Below are positions 26,044-34,134 of a DNA stretch of 64,000 nucleotides, one piece after another. Within the stretch, counting starts at the first letter, position 1. Each line of letters starts with the position of its first letter. The notes below the pieces were generated by a model. That model made no database searches. It had not been told where the DNA came from and saw nothing but the letters and a program-made list of their open reading frames with translations. The stretch comes from Bifidobacterium parmae (GTDB lineage Bacteria > Actinomycetota > Actinomycetes > Actinomycetales > Bifidobacteriaceae): the NCBI RefSeq assembly GCF_002860365.1, contig NZ_NMWT01000002.1:1-64000 (forward strand), in the 5' to 3' direction. The translations under genes were made by a program, and so were the position numbers.

Positions 26044-26544
26044 ATGCCCGTGCTCGGACTCGGCCACGACGTGGTCGACGTGGCGGCGTTCGCCGAACAG
26101 CTCGCGCTGCCCGGCTCGCGCATGCGCACGCTGTTCTCGGTGCGCGAGACGCGCCAGGCCGCGGCCCGCGCGGCGGCGAAGTACGACGGCGAGGCCGTGC
26201 ATCTCGCCGCCAAATGGGCCGGCAAGGAGGCGGTCCTGAAGGCGTGGTGCGAGGCCGTGGGAGAGGGCGCGTTGCCGTATACGCTCGACGATTTCCCCTG
26301 GTCCGGCGTCGAGATCCTCGACGACGCACACGGACGCCCGCACGTCGCGCTGCGCGACGACGTCGCACGCGAACTGCGCGAGTCGTTGCCGTCGCCGCGG
26401 CTTCGGTCCCCGCTGCCGAGGGACCCGTCGACGGAGCCGATCGGGGGAGGGCCCGCCGCGCCCCCGTCCCCCGCCCCCCGCTGGCACGTCTCCCTCACCC
26501 ACGACGCCGGCATCGCCTCCGCCGTCACCCTCCTCGAGTCATAA
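26044..26544 (+). CDS. acpS: Holo-[acyl-carrier-protein] synthase (FAS phosphopantetheinyl transferase)
   Basis: The 166-residue enzyme moves phosphopantetheine from CoA onto the carrier-domain serine, probably Ser1876 of the adjacent FAS. Family motifs are GLGHDVVDV with metal-binding Asp9, LFSVRE near 30, AAKWAGKEAVLKA (Glu62 second metal ligand) near 55, and VSLTHD near the end. Compared with usual lengths of about 120-150 it has a Pro/Ser-rich insertion at about residues 118-145 that looks like a diverged in-frame copy of the palindromic repeat found in fas. GGGAGG precedes the ATG. Its location beside a type I FAS lacking a built-in transferase fits the role. Confidence 0.92.
   Translation: MPVLGLGHDVVDVAAFAEQLALPGSRMRTLFSVRETRQAAARAAAKYDGEAVHLAAKWAGKEAVLKAWCEAVGEGALPYTLDDFPWSGVEILDDAHGRPHVALRDDVARELRESLPSPRLRSPLPRDPSTEPIGGGPAAPPSPAPRWHVSLTHDAGIASAVTLLES
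26405..26453 (+). repeat. Possible diverged family P repeat inside acpS
   Basis: GGTCCC...GGGACC, then GTCGACGGAGCCGAT and CGGGGGAGGGCC keep the two-stem layout over 49 bases, the same length as the first FAS copy. The encoded SPLPRDPSTEPIGGGPA lines up with SPLPLAGAGAAQAATEGGQA of FAS and is in the same frame. The match is partial, so this is tentative. Confidence 0.45.
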
Positions 26545-26557
26545 CCCCGCCCCTTAC

Positions 26558-26645
26558 CCCATGGTGCGGTGAAATCCCCATGGTGCGGTACCGCAAAACG
26601 GCCATTTTCCGCCGATGTGGAGATTGTGTGTTGCCGCACCATGGG
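26558..26645. repeat. 88-bp CCATGG element, copy 1
   Basis: This is one of three copies, all exactly 88 bp. The left end has a direct duplication (CCCATGGTGCGGTGAAATC followed by CCCATGGTGCGGT), the middle is variable, and a conserved right part GGAGATTGTGTGTTG leads to CCGCACCATGGG, the inverse of the left end. It starts 13 bases after the acpS stop. Confidence 0.9.
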
Positions 26646-26763
26646 AATGGCGGGAGTGGCGGGTGAGTGGTGGGTGAGTGGTGGAAGGGGGATGGGGAAG
26701 TGGGTCGGTGCAAACGCTGTTACCGTTGCGGTGGCGTGGCTTGGAACGGTTTGACACGCCGGG

Positions 26764-26781
26764 TATCGAACCGGTTTGATA
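26764..26781 (+). promoter_or_regulatory. Palindromic operator overlapping the amylosucrase promoter
   Basis: TATCGAACCGGTTTGATA is an 18-bp near-perfect palindrome with an AACCGGTT centre, typical in form of LacI-type sugar regulator sites. Its right half is the -35 box. A related half-site GAACGGTTTGAC lies at 26743-26754. Confidence 0.6.
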
Positions 26782-26804
26782 ACACGCGCGCGCGACGTTA
26801 CACT
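26776..26804 (+). promoter_or_regulatory. Amylosucrase promoter
   Basis: TTGATA at 26776-26781, a 17-bp spacer and TACACT at 26799-26804. It lies about 60 bases before the start codon and is the best-formed promoter near this gene. Confidence 0.7.
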
Positions 26805-26866
26805 GGACAGCGTCATCGCATACAACCAACGACGAAGTTAGGCACCGCAGCTAAAAGGAGTCACAG

Positions 26867-28705
26867 ATGGCCGAAACCACCGCAACCAAGTCCGCCCCCG
26901 CGACCGACGACGTGTTCGCCGCGCGACTCGCCCGCCATCACGACGAATTCGAATCCCTGTTCCGCATGCTGTACGGCGACTCCCCGGAGCTCGCCGTCTT
27001 CGAGCGCGCCATGGCCGACGCCTACGCCGAACGCCCCGCCGACCTGAAGAAGCTCGACATCGAACGCGAGAAGGACCCGGAGTGGTACAAGCGCGGCGAC
27101 ATGTTCGGCATGACCATGTACACCGACCTGTTCGCGGGCGACCTGAAGAAACTCGCCGGCAAGATCGACTACCTGAAGGAGCAGAAGCTCACCTACCTGC
27201 ACCTCATGCCGCTGCTGAAGATGCCGCACCCGGACAACGACGGCGGCTACGCCATCGAGGACTTCGACACCGTCGACCCGCTGCTCGGCTCCAACGAGGA
27301 CCTCGCCGCCCTCACCAAGAAGCTGCGCAAGGCCGGCATCAGCCTGTGCCTCGACTTCGTGATGAACCACACCGCCTCCTCCCACCGCTGGGCGAAGGCC
27401 GCCGAGGCCGGCGACCCCGAATACCAGGACTACTACTTCTGCTACGACGACCGCACCATCCCCGACCAGTACGACGCCGTCGTCCCGCAGGTCTTCCCCA
27501 ACACCGCGCCCGGCAACTTCTCCTGGAACGAGAAGATGGGCAAGTGGGTCATGACCCAGTTCTACCCGTTCCAGTGGGATCTCAACTACCGCAACCCGAA
27601 GGTCTTCACCGCGATGATGACCTCCGTCATGCACCTCGCCAACCTCGGCGTCGAGGTGTTCCGCCTCGATGCGGTGCCGTACATCTGGAAGCAGTTCGGC
27701 ACCAACTGCCGCAACCTGCCGCAGGTCCACACCATCGTGCGCATGATGCGCATGATGCTGGAGATCGTCTGCCCGGCCGTCGTCCTCAAGGGCGAGGTCG
27801 TCATGGCCCCCAAGGAGCTCGCCGCCTACTTCGGCACCCCCGAACGCCCCGAATGCCACATGCTGTACAACGTGTCCATCATGGTGAACCTGTGGGCCGC
27901 GCTCGCCAGCGGCGACGTGCGCCTGCTCAAGCGCCAGGCCGACAAGCTCAACGCCCTGCCGGACAACTGCTGGTTCGTCAACTACCTGCGCTGCCACGAC
28001 GACATCGGCTGGGGCCTCGACGAGGACGAGGAGGTGCGCCTCGCCATCGACCCGCTCAAGCACAAGGAGTTCCTGTACCACTTCTACGAGGGCACTGTGC
28101 CCGGCAGCTGGGCCATGGGCGAACTGTACAACTACGACGAAGCCACCAAGGACGCCCGCAGCTGCGGCACCGCCGCCTCCCTGTGCGGCGTCGAGAAGGC
28201 GCTCATCACCCACGACAAGCCCGCCTACGAGAAGTCCATCGACCGCGACCTGCTCCTGCACCGCGCGATGGCGTTCCTGCGCGGCTTCCCGATGCTCAAC
28301 TGCGGCGACGAGATCGGCCAGCTCAACGGCTGGGACTACAAGGAGGACCCGGACCGCGTGGCCGACAGCCGCAACCTGCACCGCAGCAAGTTCGACTGGA
28401 AGAAGGCCGCCGAGCGCAACACGCCCGGCACGCTCCAGAACCGCCTGTGGGAGGGCATGGAGTCGCTGCGCGAGATGCGCGACGATCCGTGCTTCGGCCC
28501 GGACGCGTGGGTGACCACGTGGGACACGCACGACGACGCGATCCTCGGCGTCCTGCGCAAGGAGGGCGATCGCACGATCGTCGGCCTGTTCAACTTCACC
28601 GACGCCGACACCTACGCCGTGCTCGACAGCACCGCCGACGTCACGCTCCCCGAGCGCGTCGATCTCAAGCCCTACGAGGCGAAGATCATCGTCGCCCACG
28701 AGTGA
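26867..28705 (+). CDS. Amylosucrase-like GH13 enzyme
   Basis: The 612-residue alpha-amylase-family enzyme follows the amylosucrase pattern, which splits sucrose and builds alpha-1,4-glucan from the glucose. Motifs: DFVMNHTASSHRWA near 165, QFYPFQWDLNYRNP near 227, FRLDAVPYIWKQFGTNCRNLP with nucleophile Asp268, LKGEVV with acid/base Glu310, and NYLRCHDDIGW near 370. The long N-terminal helical region (1-75) and the conserved WKQ(F/M)GT block separate it from sucrose phosphorylase, which is shorter at about 500 residues. AAAAGGAG precedes the ATG. A palindromic operator at the promoter suggests sugar-dependent repression. Confidence 0.88.
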   Translation: MAETTATKSAPATDDVFAARLARHHDEFESLFRMLYGDSPELAVFERAMADAYAERPADLKKLDIEREKDPEWYKRGDMFGMTMYTDLFAGDLKKLAGKIDYLKEQKLTYLHLMPLLKMPHPDNDGGYAIEDFDTVDPLLGSNEDLAALTKKLRKAGISLCLDFVMNHTASSHRWAKAAEAGDPEYQDYYFCYDDRTIPDQYDAVVPQVFPNTAPGNFSWNEKMGKWVMTQFYPFQWDLNYRNPKVFTAMMTSVMHLANLGVEVFRLDAVPYIWKQFGTNCRNLPQVHTIVRMMRMMLEIVCPAVVLKGEVVMAPKELAAYFGTPERPECHMLYNVSIMVNLWAALASGDVRLLKRQADKLNALPDNCWFVNYLRCHDDIGWGLDEDEEVRLAIDPLKHKEFLYHFYEGTVPGSWAMGELYNYDEATKDARSCGTAASLCGVEKALITHDKPAYEKSIDRDLLLHRAMAFLRGFPMLNCGDEIGQLNGWDYKEDPDRVADSRNLHRSKFDWKKAAERNTPGTLQNRLWEGMESLREMRDDPCFGPDAWVTTWDTHDDAILGVLRKEGDRTIVGLFNFTDADTYAVLDSTADVTLPERVDLKPYEAKIIVAHE

Positions 28706-28812
28706 GCCGTCCCCGAACCGTCGTCGCGGAGTGACGCCGCACGCGCCGCTCCACGACGTACCATCATCGGCATCGCGCCCTGTTCCTCTCGGACGCGATG
28801 CCGTCCCACCTG

Positions 28813-28855
28813 TGGCCCCGGCCGCGCGGATCCCCTTCCCACGCGGCCGGGGCCA
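28813..28855 (+). terminator. Long GC-rich hairpin after the amylosucrase gene
   Basis: TGGCCCCGGCCGCG at 28813-28826 pairs perfectly with CGCGGCCGGGGCCA at 28842-28855. It has no U-tract but is strong enough to act as a terminator. The rest of 28706-28988 shows no gene. Confidence 0.65.
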
Positions 28856-28988
28856 TCCCATATCCGCTCCCAGGCGGCGTGCGGGAGCCTGCCGGCAACC
28901 GTCGCCGGCAACCATCGGCGTCCCCGCCGCATCACATCACGCGGACGATTCCGCGAACATCCTGTCCCATCGCGCTACAGTCGCCCAT

Positions 28989-30020
28989 ATGGGAATCATC
29001 GGGAATGACGAAGCGCGCATGCCGCGCACGGCACAGGTCGCCGACCGCGTCGTGTTCGTCGGCGAGACCGGATCGACGAACACGCTCGCGCGCGGACTGG
29101 TCGCATCGGGGGAACTCGCGGGCGCCGCCGGTGTCGCGGATGCCGCCGGGGCGGTCGCAGGTGGTTCCGCCGCATCGGACCACCCATATGCCGCCGTCGT
29201 CGCGGCAGACCGGCAGACCGCCGGACGCGGCCGTCTCGACCACACGTGGGAAAGCGCGCCGGGGGAGTCGTCCACCGTGTCGTACGTCGTGACCGTGCCG
29301 CGCGCGCTCGCCGTCGACGAGACGGTCAACGGCTGGCTGCAGATGACCGCCGGGCTCGCCACGCTCGACGGGCTGCGGACCGCGCTCGCGGCGGTCGGCG
29401 CGAAGCCGCTGCACGACGCGGAAGATGGCGGCGATGGCGGCGACGCGCCCGCCGTGTCCGCCGACCGTCTCGGACTCAAATGGCCGAACGACATCTTCGT
29501 CGGCGACCATAAGCTCGGCGGCATCCTCGCCGAACTCGTGCCGCTGCCGGAAACGGCGGAAACGGGGGAATCGGGGACTGGCGCGTCGGGAGACGGGCCG
29601 TCGACGGAGACGCCCGACGATGCCGGCCGCGTCGCCATCGTCTTCGGCGTCGGATTGAACCTCGCCGTGCCCGCCGACCGGCTGCCCACGCCGCAGGCCA
29701 CGTCGCTGCAACTGCACTATGCGCCGTTGCCGTCGGGGGAGGAGCTGCGCGACCGGATCGCCGCTGGGACCGTCGCCGCGCTGCGCCGCCGTCTCGCCGC
29801 CCTCGCTGCCGGGCCGCGCGACGCGGCGGCGGCGTTGCGGCGCGAGACGGCCGACGCGTGCGTCACGCTCGGACGCCGCGCCGTCGCGCACTTCACCGAC
29901 GGCAGCACGCTGGAAGGCGAGGCCGTCGCGCTGAACGACGACGCGTCGCTCACGATCCGCGACGATGCCGGCGTGACGCACGTCGTGCGCACCGCCGACG
30001 TCGGCGTGCTGCCCGCGTGA
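28989..30020 (+). CDS. birA: Biotin-protein ligase
   Basis: The 343-residue enzyme attaches biotin to the carrier Lys of acyl-CoA carboxylase (Lys572 of AccBC here). It has GSTNTLA near 24, the biotinyl-AMP loop ADRQTAGRGRLDHTW near 77, LKWPNDIF near 160, KLGGILAELVPL, and a C-terminal SH3-like domain ending EGEAVALNDDASLTI. It lacks the N-terminal HTH of repressor-type BirA. It is longer than usual because of three Ala/Gly/Asp-rich insertions, at about 39-62, 138-150 and 187-210. No Shine-Dalgarno precedes ATG 28989, but TACAGT lies 7 bases upstream, suggesting a leaderless message. A GC-rich gap without a clear gene (30021-30295) follows. Confidence 0.88.
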   Translation: MGIIGNDEARMPRTAQVADRVVFVGETGSTNTLARGLVASGELAGAAGVADAAGAVAGGSAASDHPYAAVVAADRQTAGRGRLDHTWESAPGESSTVSYVVTVPRALAVDETVNGWLQMTAGLATLDGLRTALAAVGAKPLHDAEDGGDGGDAPAVSADRLGLKWPNDIFVGDHKLGGILAELVPLPETAETGESGTGASGDGPSTETPDDAGRVAIVFGVGLNLAVPADRLPTPQATSLQLHYAPLPSGEELRDRIAAGTVAALRRRLAALAAGPRDAAAALRRETADACVTLGRRAVAHFTDGSTLEGEAVALNDDASLTIRDDAGVTHVVRTADVGVLPA

Positions 30021-30295
30021 CGTGCGACGCGACGCGACCGTGCCGGCGTCACGGAGCGGAATCCGTACTGTCCGCATGACGTGGGATGCGCGAATATGTT
30101 GTGATGGCGGGTGCTGTGTCGCCGGAGTGCGTGTTGCTGACGCGTTGTGGTGTCGGGGACTTGTGGCGCCGGGAACGTTGTGTTGCCGGTGCTGATGCGC
30201 GGATGTGCCGTGTGCCGGAACGGTGGGTGACGGCACTCGGGGCATGGCGTGGGCGTTGCGACGGGGGCGTCTGCGACACGGCGGCGCCCTGCGGG
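30021..30295. other. GC-rich gap between birA and tRNA-Gly, no gene seen
   Basis: The stretch is rich in GTTG, GTGC and CGTTG words and has short frames on both strands, but none has a ribosome binding site or protein-like composition. Confidence 0.5.
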
Positions 30296-30323
30296 TTGTG
30301 CGTCGTGCGGCCTTGTGTATAAT
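30296..30323 (+). promoter_or_regulatory. tRNA-Gly promoter
   Basis: TTGTGC at 30296-30301, a 16-bp spacer and a consensus TATAAT at 30318-30323, 41 bases before the mature tRNA 5' end. Confidence 0.75.
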
Positions 30324-30364
30324 GGCACGAGTTGTTTTATCGGAGTGATTCGGTGAGACGATGC

Positions 30365-30438
30365 GCGGATGTAGCTCAATGGTAGAGCCTCAGTCTTCCA
30401 AACTGATTACGCGGGTTCGATTCCCGTCATCCGCTCCA
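30365..30438 (+). tRNA. tRNA-Gly (anticodon TCC)
   Basis: This is a complete cloverleaf of 74 bases including an encoded CCA. The acceptor arm is GCGGATG with CATCCGC, the D arm contains AGCTCAATGGTAGAGC, the anticodon loop is CTTCCAA with anticodon TCC, and the T arm is GCGGGTTCGATTCCCGT. It is the left border of an accessory-looking block. I found no copy of its 3' end downstream that would mark an integration site. Confidence 0.97.
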
Positions 30439-30442
30439 CTCA

Positions 30443-30480
30443 AGAACCGTTGGAATTCCAATAATTCCAACGGTTCTTTT
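30443..30480 (+). terminator. Terminator after tRNA-Gly
   Basis: AAGAACCGTTGGAATT pairs perfectly with AATTCCAACGGTTCTT around CCAAT, ending in TTTT. It starts 4 bases after the CCA. Confidence 0.92.
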
Positions 30481-30519
30481 GCTTGTTCTGGGGTTGCCGG
30501 AACATAGGGGCACCCACTG

Positions 30520-30566
30520 GCTCCCGCTGGCGGGAGCTGTCATGCGGAGCATGACTGAGGGTGGTC
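30520..30566 (+). repeat. Palindromic repeat family P, consensus copy
   Basis: GCTCCCGCTGGCGGGAGC, TGTC, ATGCGGAGCAT hairpin, GACTGAGGGTGGTC. It is almost identical to the copy at 30731-30777. Confidence 0.9.
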
Positions 30567-30580
30567 TTGTGATTCGGTGA

Positions 30581-30666
30581 GAGTCGAAGGTGGTAGGACA
30601 TGGCCGGATTGTTTCGCTGGGACGAGTCGAAGGTGGTAGGACATGACCGGATTGTTTCGCTGGGGC
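30581..30666 (+). repeat. 43-bp tandem duplication
   Basis: Two adjacent 43-bp units start GAGTCGAAGGTGGTAGGACA at 30581 and 30624. They differ at a few positions (ATGGCC versus ATGACC; GGGAC versus GGGGC). They lie between two family P repeats in the gap before the restriction gene. Confidence 0.9.
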
Positions 30667-30730
30667 ATATTGTTGTGGCATGGATTGTTCGTCCGCCGTC
30701 TCGCCTGCAACGCGGGGATGACCCAGTGCC

Positions 30731-30777
30731 GCTCCCGCTGGCGGGAGCTGTCATGCGGAGCATGACTGAGGGTGGTC
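30731..30777 (+). repeat. Palindromic repeat family P, consensus copy
   Basis: It has the same sequence as 30520-30566 through GGGTGGTC. The pair brackets the 43-bp duplication, so the gap 30481-30880 is essentially built of repeats and holds no gene. Confidence 0.9.
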
Positions 30778-30885
30778 CGACATTACCCCGTATGAAACCC
30801 CCGTTCTCCGCGATGTACAGCGTCAAATGGACGGATAGGGGGTGTGGAATCGGGTGTTTGGCGCTGTAGAAACCAGATAACGGGG

Positions 30886-30985
30886 GTTTGGTGCGGGTGG
30901 TTTGGTGCGGGTGGTTTGGTGCGGGTGGTTCGGTGCGGGGGTCGGTGCGGGGGTTCGGTGCGGGGTTCGGTACGGGCTTGGCCGA
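30886..30985 (+). repeat. 14-bp G/T-rich tandem repeat upstream of the restriction gene
   Basis: The unit GTTTGGTGCGGGTG is repeated about three times exactly, then continues as shortened variants (GGTTCGGTGCGGG, GGTCGGTGCGGG, GGTTCGGTACGGG). It ends about 90 bases before the start codon. It is in frame with the gene but would give a low-complexity Gly/Val/Trp extension, so it is treated as upstream DNA. Confidence 0.85.
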
Positions 30986-31073
30986 GGTCGGGTTCGGCTC
31001 CCGTGAGAACACGGTGAGAACATTTTATTTCCGCTGTGCCGATTGGGGCATGCCATCGGGGATGATGGTGGGC

Positions 31074-33884
31074 ATGGCTGATGAGTTGAGGATGCGCGCC
31101 GGGGCGTTCGTGGAACGGTGGCGTGGCCGTGGCGATGAGAACAGCGAGACCCAGCAGTTCTGGATGGATCTGTTGGGCGATGTGCTGCATGTGGACCGGT
31201 TGAGCGACCGGCAGGTGTTGTGGTTCGAGCGGCGTACGGCGGGCAACGGCCTGATTGACGTGCTGATGGTCGAGGCGCGTGTGCTGGTCGAGCAGAAGAG
31301 CCTTGGCGTGGACTTGGACAAGGAGGAGCCGCGGCAGGGCGTGATGAAGACGCCGGTGCGTCAGGCGCTCGATTATGCGAACGCGTTGCCGCCGTCGGAG
31401 CGGCCGGTGGTGTTGATCACCTGCAATTTCGGCGTGTTCCGTCTCTACGATCTGGAATCGGACCCGTTGGCGAAGGCGCCGCGCTCGGAGTTCGCGCTGG
31501 AGGAGCTGCCCGGCCATGTCGGCGAGCTTGCTGGCCTGTTCGACCGGGGCCGCAGCCGTACCATCGTCCAGCAGCAGTTGTCGGAGAAGGCGGGCCAGTT
31601 GGGTGCGAGGCTGCATGACGCCCTCGCGTCCTGCTACGACGATCCGGATGAGGCGAAGGCGCATGACGATCTGGCGATGCTGACCGTGCGCATCGTCTTC
31701 TGCCTGTACGCCGAGGATGCGGGCCTGTTCCCGGCCAACAGTTTCCGCGACCTGGTGAAGGCGTCCGATCCGCGGCATCTGCGCGGCGACATCGAGGACC
31801 TGTTCGACGTGCTCGACACGCCCGAGGATGGTCGGAGCAGATACCTGGATGAGACGCTCGCGTGTTTCCCGTACGTGGACGGCGGCCTGTTCCGCGACCA
31901 GATCGAGATACCGCCGATGGGGCGGGACATTCAGGACGCGCTCATGGAGATCAGCGAGGGATTCGACTGGAGCGGCATCAGCCCGGTCATCTTCGGCAGT
32001 CTCATGGAGGAGACGCTCAGTCATGACGAGCGGCGGCGCGGCGGCATGCACTATACGAGCGTGACGAACATCCACCGGCTCATCGACCCGTTGTTCCTCG
32101 ACGGATTGACCGCCGAGTGCGATCGGCTGCTCGCCGCCCGCCCGGCGGCGGAGAAAGGGCGCGCGTTCAAGGAGTGGCGTCAGGGCCTCCAGGATTACCA
32201 GGATCGTCTCGCGGGCCTCAAGTGGGCGGATTTCGCGGCCGGTTCGGGCAATTTCCTCACGGAGACGTTCATCTGCGTGCGCCGGTTGGAGAACCGGGTC
32301 ATCGAGGCGTTGCAGGGCGACCAGATCGCGTTCGACATGGAGGGGTTCAGCGTCAAGGTGTCGATCGCGCAGATGTACGGCGTGGAGATCAACGGGTTCG
32401 CGTGCGCGGTGGCGCGCACCGCGTTGTGGATCGCGGAGCAGCAGATGCTCGACGAGACCGAATCGGTGTCCGGCAGGGGGCTCGACCGGCTTCCGTTCAA
32501 GGATTCCGGCAACATCGTGCAGGCGAACGCCCTGCGCTACGACTGGAACGACCTGCTGCCCGGCGCTGAGTGCGATTACGTGATGGGCAATCCGCCGTTC
32601 CTCGGCCATATCAGCAAGACGCCGGAGCAGACGGGCGACCTGAAGGCCGTGTGGGGCGGGGGCTACGACGGGTATCTCGACTATGCGACAGGCTGGTTCC
32701 GCAAGGCGTCGCGGTACCTGACCAAGCCTTCGGCGGCGTTCGCGCTCGTCAGCACGAACTCGATCACGCAGGGACAGCCCGTGCCCCGCCTGTTCAAGCC
32801 GATCATGGAGGACGGGTGGCGCATCGCGTTCGCGCACCGCACGTTCGCGTGGAACGCGCAATCCACGGACAATGCGCACGTCCACGTCGTCATCATCGGC
32901 ATGGACCATGCCGACGACGCGACGAAGCCGCCCGTCCTGTTCGAATACCCCGACATCGACGGCGAACCGGAGGCCACGCATCCGCGGCACGTCAACGGGT
33001 ACCTGCTCGACGGGCCGGACGTGTACGCGGAGAAACGCAGCCAGAAGGCCGGGCCGCTCTCGCCGATGCTCGGCCGGGTCGATTTCGGCTCGATGCCGTT
33101 GGACGGAGGCAACCTGCTCATCAACGATGCGGACGAATACGCGAAGGCGATGGACGATCCGATCGCCGCGAAATACGTGCGCCCGTTCCGCATGGGACGC
33201 GAGCTCATCAACGGCATCGACCGCTGGTGCCTGTGGCTCGCGGACGCGCCCGCGTCCGACATCCTCAGATCCCCGTATCTCAAGACGCGGGTCGAAGCGT
33301 GCAGGAAATACCGCGAACAAGCGCCGGTGAAGGGCGACGCGTACAAACACCGCGACACCCCGCAATTGTTCCGTGACGACCACCAACCAAGGGAACAGTA
33401 TCTCGCCATCCCAGCGGTGTTCAGCAGCCAACGTCGGTGGATGACCTGCGGTCTGCTGCCGAATGACGTCATCGCCGGCAACAAGATTTTCGTCTGCGAC
33501 GATCCGGACGGTTTCGCGTTCGCGATCATCGAATCGTCCATGTTCCTGACATGGCAGAAGGCGATCGGCGGACGATTGAAGAACGACTGCAATTTCAGCA
33601 ACACCGTCGTCTGGAACACGCTGCCGCTGCCGAAGCTGTCCGATGCCATGCGCGTGAAGGTCATCGAGGCCGGCCGGGCGGTGACCGAGGCGCGCGCGAA
33701 CCATCCGGGCGAAAGCCTCGCCGACCTGTACAACCCGCTGCTCATGCACCCCGACCTGCTCAAGGCCCACGAACGGCTCGACCGCGTCGTCGATGCCGCG
33801 TTCGGCGCCGGCAGACCCTGCGGGTCGGACGACGAACGCCTCCAGATCCTCTTCGACCGCTACCAGGAACTGACCAAGGTCTGA
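31074..33884 (+). CDS. MmeI-like type IIL restriction-modification enzyme (nuclease-methyltransferase fusion)
   Basis: The 936-residue protein joins an N-terminal nuclease to an adenine methyltransferase and a specificity domain, like MmeI (about 919 residues). The nuclease motif is Asp62, Glu73-x-Lys75 in IDVLMVEARVLVEQK, matching the MmeI D-E-x-K pattern. A helical linker runs to about 380; methyltransferase motif I is FAAGSGNFL at 387-395 and motif IV is NPPF at 506-509. The C-terminal 400 residues hold the target recognition part. A single chain both methylates one strand and cuts at a distance in this family. The ATG at 31074 is chosen because MADELRMRAGAFVERW fits the family start; ATGs at 31050-31065 are alternatives. 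A tandem repeat lies upstream. Confidence 0.9.
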   Translation: MADELRMRAGAFVERWRGRGDENSETQQFWMDLLGDVLHVDRLSDRQVLWFERRTAGNGLIDVLMVEARVLVEQKSLGVDLDKEEPRQGVMKTPVRQALDYANALPPSERPVVLITCNFGVFRLYDLESDPLAKAPRSEFALEELPGHVGELAGLFDRGRSRTIVQQQLSEKAGQLGARLHDALASCYDDPDEAKAHDDLAMLTVRIVFCLYAEDAGLFPANSFRDLVKASDPRHLRGDIEDLFDVLDTPEDGRSRYLDETLACFPYVDGGLFRDQIEIPPMGRDIQDALMEISEGFDWSGISPVIFGSLMEETLSHDERRRGGMHYTSVTNIHRLIDPLFLDGLTAECDRLLAARPAAEKGRAFKEWRQGLQDYQDRLAGLKWADFAAGSGNFLTETFICVRRLENRVIEALQGDQIAFDMEGFSVKVSIAQMYGVEINGFACAVARTALWIAEQQMLDETESVSGRGLDRLPFKDSGNIVQANALRYDWNDLLPGAECDYVMGNPPFLGHISKTPEQTGDLKAVWGGGYDGYLDYATGWFRKASRYLTKPSAAFALVSTNSITQGQPVPRLFKPIMEDGWRIAFAHRTFAWNAQSTDNAHVHVVIIGMDHADDATKPPVLFEYPDIDGEPEATHPRHVNGYLLDGPDVYAEKRSQKAGPLSPMLGRVDFGSMPLDGGNLLINDADEYAKAMDDPIAAKYVRPFRMGRELINGIDRWCLWLADAPASDILRSPYLKTRVEACRKYREQAPVKGDAYKHRDTPQLFRDDHQPREQYLAIPAVFSSQRRWMTCGLLPNDVIAGNKIFVCDDPDGFAFAIIESSMFLTWQKAIGGRLKNDCNFSNTVVWNTLPLPKLSDAMRVKVIEAGRAVTEARANHPGESLADLYNPLLMHPDLLKAHERLDRVVDAAFGAGRPCGSDDERLQILFDRYQELTKV

Positions 33885-33991
33885 GACAGACCGAAAACAA
33901 AGCCGGAGCGAAAGGAGCGCCGTCAGGTATAGGCGACGAAGAGCGAAGAAGGCAAAAAGAGAAAGCAACTAGGGGAGAGAGGAGCCCGCCC

Positions 33992-34134
33992 ATGTTCGAC
34001 ATAGACAAGGTTCGCGCAATCATGTCCCGCTACCCGCGCATACATCCGGAGGATGCGATGTCGAGAACGAATTTATCGTTGTTTATGACGATGGTAATAT
34101 CGTCATAGACAACGATATAAGGAGGAATCGATGA
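33992..34134 (+). pseudogene. Small gene with apparent frameshift, upstream of toxin-antitoxin genes
   Basis: ATG 33992, preceded by GAGAGGAG, opens a frame reading MFDIDKVRAIMSRYPRIHPE that soon degrades and stops at 34108. Shifting one frame near 34050 continues as DVENEFIVVYDDGNIVIDND and stops with TGA at 34132-34134, forming an ATGA overlap with the antitoxin ATG at 34131. That overlap and the protein-like second half argue for an original product of about 47 residues broken by one indel. A sequencing error or programmed frameshift is also possible. I do not recognise the family. Confidence 0.5.

Noticed and set aside
30888-31073. N-terminal extension of the restriction enzyme upstream of 31074
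   Set aside because: It would be encoded by a 14-bp tandem repeat and gives a Trp/Gly/Val low-complexity leader unlike MmeI-type proteins.
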